Shown here: in pieces, positions 51,324 to 59,218 of the stretch
How the letters are laid out: every line of letters begins with the position of its first letter
Position numbering within the stretch: the stretch's first letter is position 1
From: Kitasatospora cinereorecta
Lineage (GTDB): Bacteria; Actinomycetota; Actinomycetes; Streptomycetales; Streptomycetaceae
NCBI RefSeq assembly: GCF_024172095.1
Contig: NZ_JAMZDX010000003.1
Location: 372,001 to 436,000, forward strand
DNA length: 64,000 bases
Direction: 5' to 3'
Notes under the pieces: generated by a model
Database searches by the model: none
Told to the model about the DNA's origin: nothing
What the model saw: only the letters and a program-made list of their open reading frames with translations
Translations under genes and position numbers: made by a program

Positions 51324-51353
51324 AGGATAGACAAGATTCGCCTACGCGCGTAG
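51324..51353 (-). promoter_or_regulatory. Nucleoside operator and promoter of punA
   Basis: Perfect CTACGCGCGTAG at 51342-51353. On the minus strand TATCCT (51329-51324) lies seven bases before GTG 51316; its -35 position (about 51347-51352) falls inside the palindrome. Leaderless start likely. Confidence 0.75.
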
Positions 51354-51445
51354 ACAGATCGCCGAAGCCATGCCGGATCGTTACCCGGATTGCGTAGAAC
51401 GACAGCTTTTGGGTGGTAGGTCCGCCCCTCTCCTGTCGATTCCTC

Positions 51446-51883
51446 TCAACAGGGGCGGCGCCGCAGGTCCAGCACGTAGTCGTCGGGCGCGCCGGCGCTC
51501 TCCGCGGCGTCCGCGATCAGCCCGAGGTAGCGCGCCGCGGGCAGCCCGCCCTCGTAGTCGTTCAGCACGTACGTCCAGACCGGGACCTCGCCGTCCAGGG
51601 TCTGTGCCCGCAGCCGCACCTTGCGGTAGATGCCGAGCTGCACGCCCTCCCAGCGGTCCAGGCCGTCCGCGTCCATCGGCGCCACGTCGTAGAGCGAGAC
51701 GAACACCTCGGCCTTCTCGTCCTCCACCACCGTGGCCAGCGAGCCCTCCCAGCCCAGCTGCTCGCCGCCGAACGTCAGCCGCCAGCCGGACAGCCAGCCG
51801 GTGCCGCGCAGTGGCGAGTGCGGGGCGCGCCGACTCATCTGCCGGGCGTCGAGGTTGGTGGCGTAGGCGGCGTAGAGCGACAT
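51446..51883 (-). CDS. Gamma-glutamylcyclotransferase-like protein
   Basis: A 145-residue GGCT-fold protein (MSLYAAYATNLDARQMSRRAPHSPLRGTG at the start, DRWEGVQLGIYRKVRL, VWTYVLNDYEGGLPAARYLGLI). The family includes gamma-glutamylcyclotransferases and related acyltransfer enzymes. The conserved acidic catalytic position (Glu in the DRWEGVQ region) is present. It is divergent from the LpdA gene and upstream of punA on the same strand, but without the nucleoside operator. The substrate is not evident. Confidence 0.83.
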   Translation of the reverse strand: MSLYAAYATNLDARQMSRRAPHSPLRGTGWLSGWRLTFGGEQLGWEGSLATVVEDEKAEVFVSLYDVAPMDADGLDRWEGVQLGIYRKVRLRAQTLDGEVPVWTYVLNDYEGGLPAARYLGLIADAAESAGAPDDYVLDLRRRPC

Positions 51884-51970
51884 GGGCGCCAGCCTACGCC
51901 CCGACGCGCCGACCGCCCTGCGGGCCCCGGACGGGCCCCGGCGGTGGAATCACATCCGGCGTGCGGGACA

Positions 51971-53425
51971 ATGGAGCACGTGACTCGGATCGTGATCATC
52001 GGTGGCGGACCCGGCGGATACGAGGCGGCCCTGGTGGCAGCCCAGCTCGGCGCGGAGGTGACCGTCGTCGACCGCGACGGTCTGGGTGGATCGGCGGTGC
52101 TGACCGACTGCGTCCCGTCCAAGACGCTGATCGCCACGGCCGAGGTGATGACCACCTTCGACTCCTCCTACGAGGAACTCGGCATCATCGTCGCCGACGA
52201 CACCCCGCCGCTGGAGCAGCAGGCCCGGGTGGTCGGCGTCGACCTGGGCAAGGTCAACCGCCGCGTGAAGCGCCTGGCGATCGCCCAGTCCCACGACATC
52301 ACCCAGGCGGTCACCCGCGCCGGGGTCACCGTCCTGCGCGGCAAGGGCCGGCTCGGCCCCGGCGGCCAGGGCGTGGACGGCTCCCGCGAGGTCCTGGTCG
52401 ACCACGAGGACGGCAGCACCGAGTCGCTGCGCGCCGACGCCGTGCTGATCGCCACCGGCGTCCACCCCCGCGAGCTGCCCGACGCCGCCCCGGACGGCGA
52501 GCGCATCCTCACCTGGACCCAGGTGTACGACCTGGAGGAGCTGCCCCGCGACCTGATCGTGGTCGGCTCCGGCGTCACCGGCGCCGAGTTCGCCGGCGCC
52601 TACCAGGCGCTCGGCTCCAACGTCACCCTGGTCTCCTCCCGCGACCGGGTGCTGCCCGGCGAGGACCCGGACGCCGCCGAGGTGCTGGAAGAGGTCTTCC
52701 GCCGCCGCGGCATGAACGTGATGAGCCGCTCGCGCGCCGAGAGCGCCAAGCGCATCGGCGACAAGGTCGAGGTGACCCTGTCCGACGGCACGGTCATCGA
52801 GGGCACCCACTGCCTGATGGCGGTCGGCTCGATCCCCAACACCGCCGGGATGGGCCTGGAGGAGGCCGGCGTCCACCTCAACGACTGGGGCCAGATCAAG
52901 GTCGACCGGGTCTCCCGCACCACCGCCCCCGGCGTGTACGCCGCCGGCGACTGCACCGGCGTCTTCATGCTCGCCTCGGTCGCCGCCATGCAGGGCCGGA
53001 TCGCGATGTACCACGCGCTCGGCGACGCGGTGCAGCCGCTCAACCTCAAGACCGTCGCCTCCAACGTCTTCACCGACCCGGAGATCGCCACCGTCGGCTA
53101 CACCGCCGCCGACGTGCAGCGCGGCAAGATGGACGCGGTCGAGATCAAGCTCCCGCTGCGCGGCAACCCGCGCGCCAAGATGCAGGGCATCAGGGACGGC
53201 TTCGTGAAGCTCTTCTGCCGCCCCGGCACCGGCATCGTGGTCGGCGGCGTGGTCGTCGCCCCGCGCGCCAGCGAGCTGATCCACTCCATCTCGCTCGCCG
53301 TCGACAACAACCTGACCGTCGAGCAGGTGGCCGGCGCCTTCACCGTCTACCCCTCGCTCTCCGGCTCCACCGCCGAAGCCGCCCGCCAGCTGCACATCCG
53401 CAAGCGCGACGAGGGCGACGCCTGA
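51971..53425 (+). CDS. lpdA: LpdA-like flavoprotein, NAD(P)H quinone reductase (lacks redox disulfide)
   Basis: A ~484-residue FAD protein of the pyridine nucleotide-disulfide oxidoreductase class I family: FAD motif IVIIGGGPGGYEAALVA, NAD motif VVGSGVTGAEFAGA, FAD motif YAAGDCTGV and a complete dimerisation domain. The usual Cys-x4-Cys pair is broken: the first Cys is Val in GSAVLTDCVPSK. M. tuberculosis LpdA shows the same loss and works as a quinone reductase rather than a lipoamide dehydrogenase. The His-Glu pair of lipoamide dehydrogenases is also absent near the C-terminus. ATG 51971; GTG 51980 (start of VTRIVIIGG) is a good alternative. Confidence 0.9.
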   Translation: MEHVTRIVIIGGGPGGYEAALVAAQLGAEVTVVDRDGLGGSAVLTDCVPSKTLIATAEVMTTFDSSYEELGIIVADDTPPLEQQARVVGVDLGKVNRRVKRLAIAQSHDITQAVTRAGVTVLRGKGRLGPGGQGVDGSREVLVDHEDGSTESLRADAVLIATGVHPRELPDAAPDGERILTWTQVYDLEELPRDLIVVGSGVTGAEFAGAYQALGSNVTLVSSRDRVLPGEDPDAAEVLEEVFRRRGMNVMSRSRAESAKRIGDKVEVTLSDGTVIEGTHCLMAVGSIPNTAGMGLEEAGVHLNDWGQIKVDRVSRTTAPGVYAAGDCTGVFMLASVAAMQGRIAMYHALGDAVQPLNLKTVASNVFTDPEIATVGYTAADVQRGKMDAVEIKLPLRGNPRAKMQGIRDGFVKLFCRPGTGIVVGGVVVAPRASELIHSISLAVDNNLTVEQVAGAFTVYPSLSGSTAEAARQLHIRKRDEGDA

Positions 53426-53521
53426 CCCACCGGCACCACGGATCCCACGGGGCTCACCCGGACAGCGGAGCGCGCATTGTAGGGTCGCACGCTGCTCCGA
53501 GGTGAGCATTTCCCGCTACCA

Positions 53522-53580
53522 GCTGCAAACGCCTGAAAGCAGACGGTCACTCAGGTTACCGTCGGTGCTGTGTTTGCAGC
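53522..53580 (+). promoter_or_regulatory. Inverted repeat flanking the deoR promoter
   Basis: GCTGCAAAC (53522-53530) and GTTTGCAGC (53572-53580) are perfect inverted 9-mers, centres 50 bp apart; the second covers the first codons of the DeoR-type gene. The spacing allows a looped autorepression complex. It differs from the CTACGCGCGTAG motif. Confidence 0.55.
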
Positions 53581-54508
53581 AGAACGTCGCCAGTTGATCC
53601 TCGAAATGGTGCGCGCCAACGGAGCCGTGTCGCTCCGTGAGCTGGCCCGCGTCGTCCAGACCTCCGAAGTCACCGTACGCAGAGACGTCCGGGCGCTGGA
53701 GGCCGAAGGGCTGCTCGACCGCCGGCACGGCGGCGCGGTGCTCCCCGGCGGCTTCAGCCGGGAACCGGGGTACCCGCAGAAGACCCATCTCGCCGCCGCC
53801 GAGAAGAGCGCCATCGCCGACCTGGCGGCAGGCCTGGTGGAGGAGGGTGACGCCGTCGTGGTCGGCGCGGGCACCACCACCCAGGAGCTGGCCCGCCGGC
53901 TCGCCCGGGTGCCCGGGCTGACCGTGGTCACCAACTCCCTCCTGGTGGCCCAGGCCCTCGCCCACGCCAACCGGGTCGAGGTGGTGATGACCGGCGGCAC
54001 CCTGCGCGGCTCCAACTACGCGCTGGTGGGCAGCGGGGCCGAGCAGTCGCTGCACGGGCTGCGGGTCTCCAAGGCCTTCGTCTCCGGCAGCGGCCTGACC
54101 GCCGAGCGCGGCCTGTCCACCACCAACATGCTCTCCGCCAGCGTGGACCGGGCCCTGGTGCAGGCGGCGGGCGAGGTGATCGTGCTCGCCGACCACACCA
54201 AGCTCGGCACGGACACCATGTTCCAGACCGTGCCGACCGACGCGATCACCCGGCTGGTGACCGACGAGACCTCCGCCGCGGACGACCCGACCGCCCGGGA
54301 GCTGGACGCGCTCGCCGACTGCGGCGTACAGATCTCGGTGGCGCCGCTCGGTTCCGCCGTGGAGGCGCCCGTCCACCCGGCCCAGGGCGCCCAGGCCGCC
54401 GCTCCGCGGCGCGGCGCCCCGCCGCCGCCCGGGGGCTCCCCGCTGCCCGGCCAGCGCCGTCCCGGCGCGCCGGGGCAGCTGCCCACCCGCCTCGCGAGCA
54501 TTCGGTAG
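53570..54508 (+). CDS. DeoR-family transcriptional regulator
   Basis: A 312-residue DeoR/GlpR-type repressor: N-terminal HTH (SLRELARVVQTSEVTVRRDVRALEAEGLL, RRHGGAV) and the DeoRC sugar-phosphate-binding domain (VVGAGTTTQELARRL, VVTNSLLVAQAL, GSGLTAERGLSTTN, VLADHTKLG). The C-terminus adds ~50 Pro/Gly-rich residues not seen in classic DeoR. GTG 53570. In nucleoside loci DeoR proteins sense deoxyribose 5-phosphate, so it could control the CTACGCGCGTAG regulon, but its own promoter has a different palindrome. The link is unproven. Confidence 0.88.
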   Translation: MFAAERRQLILEMVRANGAVSLRELARVVQTSEVTVRRDVRALEAEGLLDRRHGGAVLPGGFSREPGYPQKTHLAAAEKSAIADLAAGLVEEGDAVVVGAGTTTQELARRLARVPGLTVVTNSLLVAQALAHANRVEVVMTGGTLRGSNYALVGSGAEQSLHGLRVSKAFVSGSGLTAERGLSTTNMLSASVDRALVQAAGEVIVLADHTKLGTDTMFQTVPTDAITRLVTDETSAADDPTARELDALADCGVQISVAPLGSAVEAPVHPAQGAQAAAPRRGAPPPPGGSPLPGQRRPGAPGQLPTRLASIR

Positions 54509-54528
54509 GGCACACGACAGGGGCGCGT

Positions 54529-54540
54529 GGGGGTACCTCC
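54529..54540. repeat. IS target-site duplication, left copy
   Basis: GGGGGTACCTCC directly before the left inverted repeat; repeated at 56064-56075. Confidence 0.9.
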
Positions 54541-56063
54541 AATGCCGTCAAGTTATGGCGGGTTGGGGGTATGGGCTGGTGTTTCGCCGGTTTTGGGGAC
54601 AACGAGGGCAGGGCCCCGCTACGGATTTGGGTGTCGAGTCCGTTTCCGTGGAGGAGCCCTGCCGGTGTCCAAGTCTGTCATCACGCGCACGCTGTCCGCA
54701 GCTGTTGGGTGTTTCGCGCCGGGGCACCTGGGCCCGCTGACCTGGTTGCTGCCGTTCTCGGCGGTGGATGACGCGCTCGCGCGGACCGGCACGGTGCAGC
54801 GTCGGGTGCGTGACCTGCCGGCCCGGGTGGTGGTCTACCTGCTGGTCGTCCAGGGGTTGTGCGGGTCGGCACCCTTGAGTGCGGCCTACCGGATGCTGTG
54901 TGCCGCGTTGGTCGGGCCGGGGCTGCCCGACCCGACTCGGCAGGGCCTGCACGCCGCACGGGCCCGGCTGGGAACAAGACCGCTGCGACTGCTGCTCGGC
55001 GAGTTGTGCCGCCACCCCGACACGGTGCCGGGCCTGTGGCGCGGCCTTGAGGTCTGCGCGATCGACGGCACGGTCCTCGACGTCCCCGACTCCGGGGCGA
55101 ACCGGGCCTGGCTGGGTAAGCACGCGCACCGCCACGGCACGGCCGGCTATCCGCAGGTGCAGGTGATCGTCCTGGTCTACTGCACCACCCGAGCCCTGAT
55201 CGACGCCGTGTTCGGTCCGGTGGCCGGCCGCGAGTTCGTCCCGGCCAGGCGTCTGCTGCGCAGCCTGCACACGGGGATGCTGGTCCTGCTGGACGCGGGC
55301 TTCGACGCGGCCGGGTTCCTGTCGGACGTGGCCGCCACCGGCGCCGACTTCGTCGTCCGGCTGCCTCGCACCGCCCGTCTGGTCGCCCTGGAGCGCTACC
55401 CGGACGGCTCATGGCTCACCGTCCGGGCCGGACGCAAGGTCCGCGCGATCGCCGTCACCGTGCAGATCACCACCGGTGAAGGCACCCGCACCAGCACCTG
55501 GCTGTTCGCCACCACTCTTCTCAACTGGCGCACCCACCCCGCCGACCAGGTCGTGGCCTGCTACCACGACCGCTGGGAAGTCGAGGAAGCGTTCTGCTCG
55601 ATCAAGTCCACGATGCTCGACGGGAAGGTCCTGCACTGCACCGGCCCCGCCGGCCTGGCTCAGGAACTGCACGCCCTGCTCATCGCCTACCAACTGCTGC
55701 GACTGGTCATGGCCCGCGCCGGGGCCGCAGCCGGACTGCGCTGCACCGCCATGGGCTTCACCCTCGCCCTGCGCGAAGCTGTCAACGGCATCACCGCCGC
55801 GGTACAGATCGAGGGCCCCACCGATGCCCACCTGCTGGGGGCGGTCGGCACCTATCTGCGCGACCACCCCCTACCCGAACGCCGCCTACGGATCTACAAC
55901 CGCCTGGTCAAACGACCCCTGTCCAAATACGCGGCCGGAAAGATCGGGAACGGCAGGAAGCGACAGATCATCCCCGCCGGCAGAGCCACCCTGACCGCCA
56001 CCATCGACCACAACAGCCCGAACTCCCACCCCTACCAGCCCCAACACCAAACTTGACGGCATT
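54541..56063 (+). mobile_element. IS4-family insertion sequence
   Basis: A 1523-bp element bounded by perfect 14-bp inverted repeats AATGCCGTCAAGTT (54541-54554) and AACTTGACGGCATT (56050-56063), flanked by a perfect 12-bp direct repeat GGGGGTACCTCC. One intact IS4-type transposase gene fills it. Perfect ends, intact duplication and an open gene indicate recent, probably still mobile, insertion. It lies in the intergenic space after deoR and splits a palindromic repeat. Confidence 0.93.
54665..56056 (+). CDS. IS4-family transposase
   Basis: A 463-residue DDE transposase. The N-terminal domain is of Transposase_IS4_N type (LSAAVGCFAPGHLGPLTWLLPF...). Catalytic residues: Asp in VCAIDGTVLDVPDS, Asp in LVLLDAGFDAAGF and Glu in the Y-(2)-R-(3)-E-(6)-K signature YHDRWEVEEAFCSIKS. 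GTG 54665 is preceded by GGAGGAG. It fills the IS nearly end to end, the stop lying 7 bases from the right inverted repeat edge. No frameshift is visible. Confidence 0.93.
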   Translation: MSKSVITRTLSAAVGCFAPGHLGPLTWLLPFSAVDDALARTGTVQRRVRDLPARVVVYLLVVQGLCGSAPLSAAYRMLCAALVGPGLPDPTRQGLHAARARLGTRPLRLLLGELCRHPDTVPGLWRGLEVCAIDGTVLDVPDSGANRAWLGKHAHRHGTAGYPQVQVIVLVYCTTRALIDAVFGPVAGREFVPARRLLRSLHTGMLVLLDAGFDAAGFLSDVAATGADFVVRLPRTARLVALERYPDGSWLTVRAGRKVRAIAVTVQITTGEGTRTSTWLFATTLLNWRTHPADQVVACYHDRWEVEEAFCSIKSTMLDGKVLHCTGPAGLAQELHALLIAYQLLRLVMARAGAAAGLRCTAMGFTLALREAVNGITAAVQIEGPTDAHLLGAVGTYLRDHPLPERRLRIYNRLVKRPLSKYAAGKIGNGRKRQIIPAGRATLTATIDHNSPNSHPYQPQHQT

Positions 56064-56075
56064 GGGGGTACCTCC
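56064..56075. repeat. IS target-site duplication, right copy
   Basis: GGGGGTACCTCC directly after the right inverted repeat; matches 54529-54540. Confidence 0.9.
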
Positions 56076-56093
56076 CGGCCGAAGGCTGGGGGA

Positions 56094-56159
56094 GAACTGC
56101 GCGACCAGCCGACAGCTCGGGTAGAGCGATGGTTGGTCGCGCAGTTCCCCGCGCCCCTG
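56094..56159. repeat. Dispersed palindromic repeat, copy A (interrupted)
   Basis: Arms GAACTGCGCGACCA (56094-56107) and TGGTCGCGCAGTTC (56134-56147), with a loop GACAGCTCGGGTAGAGCGAT nearly the same as in copy B at 60.9 kb. The outer right arm CGCGCCCCTG (56150-56159) pairs with CAGGGGCGCG at 54518-54527, on the other side of the IS. The arm was split first by a ~30-bp element and then by the IS. Confidence 0.85.
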
Positions 56160-56169
56160 GTGGTTGGCC

Positions 56170-56213
56170 GCCCGACCAGCCACCGCTCCACGTGAGTGGA
56201 TGGCTGGTCGGGC
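56170..56213 (-). terminator. accA terminator
   Basis: 13-bp perfect outer stem GCCCGACCAGCCA (56170-56182) / TGGCTGGTCGGGC (56201-56213) plus inner TCCAC/GTGGA, 10 bases beyond the accA stop on the minus strand. Confidence 0.85.
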
Positions 56214-56223
56214 AGTGAGCCCC

Positions 56224-57999
56224 TTACTGGTCCTTGATCTCGCAGAGGGCGGCGCCGCTGCTGACCGACTGGCCGACCTCGGCCTTGAGGCCGACGACGG
56301 TGCCGGCCTTGTGCGCGTTCAGCGGCTGCTCCATCTTCATCGCCTCGAGGACGACGATCAGCTCGCCCTCGGCGACGACCTGGCCCTCCTCGACGGCGAC
56401 CTTGACGATGGTGCCCTGCATCGGCGAGGCGAGGGTGTCACCGGAGACGGCGGACCCGGCCTTCTTGGCGCCGACGCGACGCTTGGCGACCTTGTTGCCG
56501 CCCGTCGCGGGGGCGGCGGCGGAGACGCCGAGCGAGGAGGGCAGCGAGACCTCGATCCGCTTGCCGCCGACCTCGACCACGACGGTCTCGCGGCCCTCGG
56601 CCTCCTCGCCCTCACCGCCGGCGCCGGTGAACGCCGGGATGGTGTTGTCGAACTCGGTCTCGATCCAGCGGGTGTAGACCGTGAACGGGCCCTCGCCGCC
56701 GTGCACCTCGGGCGCGAACGCCGGGTCGGTGACGACCGTCTGGTGGAACGGGATGGCGGTGGCCATGCCCTCGACCTTGAACTCCTCCAGCGCGCGCTTG
56801 GCCCGCTGCAGGGCCTGCTTGCGGGTGGCGCCGGTGACGATGAGCTTGGCCAGCAGGGAGTCCCAGGCGGGGCCGATGACCGAGCCGCTCTCGACGCCGG
56901 CGTCCAGGCGGACGCCCGGGCCGGACGGCGGGGCGAACAGGGTCACCGTGCCGGGCGCGGGGAGGAAGCCGCGGCCCGGGTCCTCGCCGTTGATGCGGAA
57001 CTCGATCGAGTGACCCCGCACCTCCGGGTCGTCGTAGCCGAGCTCCTCGCCGTCGGCGATCCGGAACATCTCGCGGACCAGGTCGAGGCCGGTGACCTCC
57101 TCGGAGACCGGGTGCTCGACCTGCAGGCGGGTGTTGACCTCCAGGAAGGAGATCAGGCCGTCCTGGGAGACCAGGAACTCGCAGGTGCCGGCGCCGACGT
57201 AGCCCGCCTCGCGCAGGATCGCCTTGGAGGCGCGGTACAGCTCGGCGTTCTGCTCGGCGGTGAGGAACGGCGCGGGGGCCTCCTCGACCAGCTTCTGGTG
57301 GCGGCGCTGCAGCGAGCAGTCGCGGGTGGAGACGACCACCACGTTGCCGTGGCTGTCGGCCAGGCACTGGGTCTCCACGTGCCGCGGCTTGTCGAGGTAC
57401 TGCTCGACGAAGCACTCGCCGCGGCCGAAGGCGGCGACCGCCTCGCGGACCGCCGACTCGTACAGCTCGGGGATCTCCTCGAGCGTGCGGGCGACCTTGA
57501 GACCGCGACCGCCGCCGCCGTACGCCGCCTTGATGGCGACCGGCAGGCCGTGCTCGGTGGCGAACGCGACGACCTCGTCGGCGCCGGAGACCGGCTCCGG
57601 GGTGCCGGCGACCAGCGGGGCGCCGGCGCGCTGGGCGACGTGCCGGGCGGTGACCTTGTCGCCGAGGTCGCGGATGGCCTGCGGCGGCGGGCCGATCCAG
57701 ATCAGGCCGGCGTCGAGCACGGCCTGGGCGAAGTCCGCGTTCTCGGACAGGAAGCCGTAGCCGGGGTGGACGGCGTCCGCCCCGGAGTCGGCGGCCGCCT
57801 TCAGCACCTTGGCGATGTCCAGGTAGCTGGTGGCGGGGGTGTCGCCGCCGAGCGCGTAGGCCTCGTCGGCCGCGCGGACGTGCAGCGCGTCCCGGTCCGG
57901 CTCGGCGTACACGGCGACGCTGGCGATACCGGCGTCCCTGCAGGCCCGGGCGACGCGGACGGCGATTTCTCCGCGGTTGGCGATGAGCACCTTGCGCAC
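56224..57999 (-). CDS. accA: Acyl-CoA carboxylase alpha subunit (biotin carboxylase + BCCP)
   Basis: A 591-residue biotinylated subunit of acetyl/propionyl-CoA carboxylase. Order: biotin carboxylase N-domain ([20 protein letters not shown]), ATP-grasp core ([41 protein letters not shown]), C-domain, linker, and C-terminal BCCP with the biotinyl Lys in [12 protein letters not shown]. It makes carboxybiotin for the beta subunit encoded at 61.2 kb and is biotinylated by BirA at 63 kb. Length matches actinobacterial AccA1/AccA2. It is alone on the minus strand, with its own terminator. Confidence 0.95.
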   Translation of the reverse strand: MRKVLIANRGEIAVRVARACRDAGIASVAVYAEPDRDALHVRAADEAYALGGDTPATSYLDIAKVLKAAADSGADAVHPGYGFLSENADFAQAVLDAGLIWIGPPPQAIRDLGDKVTARHVAQRAGAPLVAGTPEPVSGADEVVAFATEHGLPVAIKAAYGGGGRGLKVARTLEEIPELYESAVREAVAAFGRGECFVEQYLDKPRHVETQCLADSHGNVVVVSTRDCSLQRRHQKLVEEAPAPFLTAEQNAELYRASKAILREAGYVGAGTCEFLVSQDGLISFLEVNTRLQVEHPVSEEVTGLDLVREMFRIADGEELGYDDPEVRGHSIEFRINGEDPGRGFLPAPGTVTLFAPPSGPGVRLDAGVESGSVIGPAWDSLLAKLIVTGATRKQALQRAKRALEEFKVEGMATAIPFHQTVVTDPAFAPEVHGGEGPFTVYTRWIETEFDNTIPAFTGAGGEGEEAEGRETVVVEVGGKRIEVSLPSSLGVSAAAPATGGNKVAKRRVGAKKAGSAVSGDTLASPMQGTIVKVAVEEGQVVAEGELIVVLEAMKMEQPLNAHKAGTVVGLKAEVGQSVSSGAALCEIKDQ

Positions 58000-58068
58000 T
58001 GTGGCTCCCTTCTTGAACCTCGTTGAGTCTAGGGATCGGATGGTCCTACCGGCGAGTAGTCCCTGGTG

Positions 58069-58082
58069 GTGAGCATGCTCAC
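58069..58082 (-). promoter_or_regulatory. Palindrome upstream of accA
   Basis: Perfect 14-bp palindrome GTGAGCATGCTCAC, 70 bp before the accA start. A candidate operator for a fatty-acid or biotin regulator, not matched to a known consensus. Confidence 0.5.
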
Positions 58083-58226
58083 ACGGAGCGTGACGCGTCT
58101 GAGTGATCGCTCGGGCACGGAGCGGGACGCTCCGCTGGTGGCGACGGTACGCCCGTCGCCCCGGCCGAGGCCCGGGCGGCGCGGCGGTCCGGCACCCGGA
58201 GGCGTGGCCTTCGCCACACGGTCGGC

Positions 58227-58964
58227 TCAGGCGGCCACCGGGACCGGCCGGGCTGTCGTGGCGGCGCCGGTGACGTCCGCCTCGAACTCGACCACGTCCG
58301 GCCCGTACGCCTCGGCGTTGACCACCTTCAGCACCAGGGCGAAGGTGGCGCCGGTGCCGTGACGCCGGGCCAGGCTCCGGTGGTGGGCGGCCAGGTAGCG
58401 GACCGCGGCGTGGTTCGAGGTCGCGGTCTGACCCGCGATCAGGAACACCGGCCGGGTGCCCGGCGAGGCGTGCAGCCTGGCCAGCAGCACGTACGTCGGA
58501 CTCTCCGGCGAGGTGTACGGGAACTCCCGCTCGCCCACCACGAGGGTGAGCGGGGCCCGCGGCTCCCCGGCGGCGGTGAAGTCCACTCCTGGCAGCCAGG
58601 ACGCCACGTGGGCCGCGGCCCGCGCGTTGCTGGACGGTCCGCCGATGCAGAACTCCGCCTTGGAGCCGAGCCCCTGGCGTATCTCGTCATGGGCCGCGAT
58701 CTCCGCCCGGGCGCCGCACTCGCGGACCAGGGCGGCCAGCTCCATCAGCGCGTACGCGTCCCGGCGGGCCACCGCGTCGGTGTTGCCGCCGCCCGCCTTC
58801 CGGTTGACCACCAGCAGGCACTCGGCGCCCGCGGGCATGCCGAAGAAGTCCTGCATCCGGCCGAGCCTGCGGCGGCGGCGCACGGTCTGCGCCAGCCAGC
58901 CGAGCCCGGCGCTGATTCCGGTGGCGATCAGGCCGAGCACCACGTTGAGCACGTTGTCGGTCAT
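58227..58964 (-). CDS. Membrane-anchored conserved protein of unknown function
   Basis: A 245-residue protein with one N-terminal membrane segment ([24 protein letters not shown]) followed by a basic anchor ([16 protein letters not shown]). The globular part has a Rossmann-like pattern ([34 protein letters not shown], shown in pieces) and a C-terminal beta-strand region with VVEFEADV. I do not recognise the family. It stands between accA and a divergent lipoprotein gene, a position conserved in streptomycetes. Confidence 0.8.
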   Translation of the reverse strand: MTDNVLNVVLGLIATGISAGLGWLAQTVRRRRRLGRMQDFFGMPAGAECLLVVNRKAGGGNTDAVARRDAYALMELAALVRECGARAEIAAHDEIRQGLGSKAEFCIGGPSSNARAAAHVASWLPGVDFTAAGEPRAPLTLVVGEREFPYTSPESPTYVLLARLHASPGTRPVFLIAGQTATSNHAAVRYLAAHHRSLARRHGTGATFALVLKVVNAEAYGPDVVEFEADVTGAATTARPVPVAA

Positions 58965-59139
58965 CTCTGCCGGGCTCCCTCTTCGGCTGATCGGCTGGGT
59001 CAGCCTATCGTCGGGTCCGGGGTGCGAGGGGTGGATCGGTTGGACAGATGTGCGGCCCCGGTTCTGTTCGGATCCGCACCCACAACCGGAACCGAACCTG
59101 CCACTTCCGCGGTCGCCGTCCGGGTATTGGTTCAGACCA

Positions 59140-59194
59140 TTGACGGGTGGTCGCCCCCTCCCTAGCGTGCTGCGGACGGCCGCGCCGGCCGTCC
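59140..59194 (+). promoter_or_regulatory. Housekeeping-type promoter and leader hairpin of the lipoprotein hydrolase
   Basis: TTGACG (59140-59145), 17-bp spacer, TAGCGT (59163-59168), a good HrdB-type promoter. The predicted transcript then has a 9-bp hairpin GGACGGCCG / CGGCCGTCC (59174-59182 with 59186-59194) in its 5' leader. Confidence 0.75.
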
Positions 59195-59218
59195 GAACGC
59201 CGATCCACGGGGGAGTAC

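Noticed and set aside
51317..51334. TTG 51334 as start of punA
   Set aside because: It would place the -10-like TATCCT inside the gene; the coding pattern and family alignment begin at GTG 51316.
58029..58217. 62-codon minus-strand frame upstream of accA
   Set aside because: No ribosome site, atypical composition, and it covers small hairpins and the accA palindrome.
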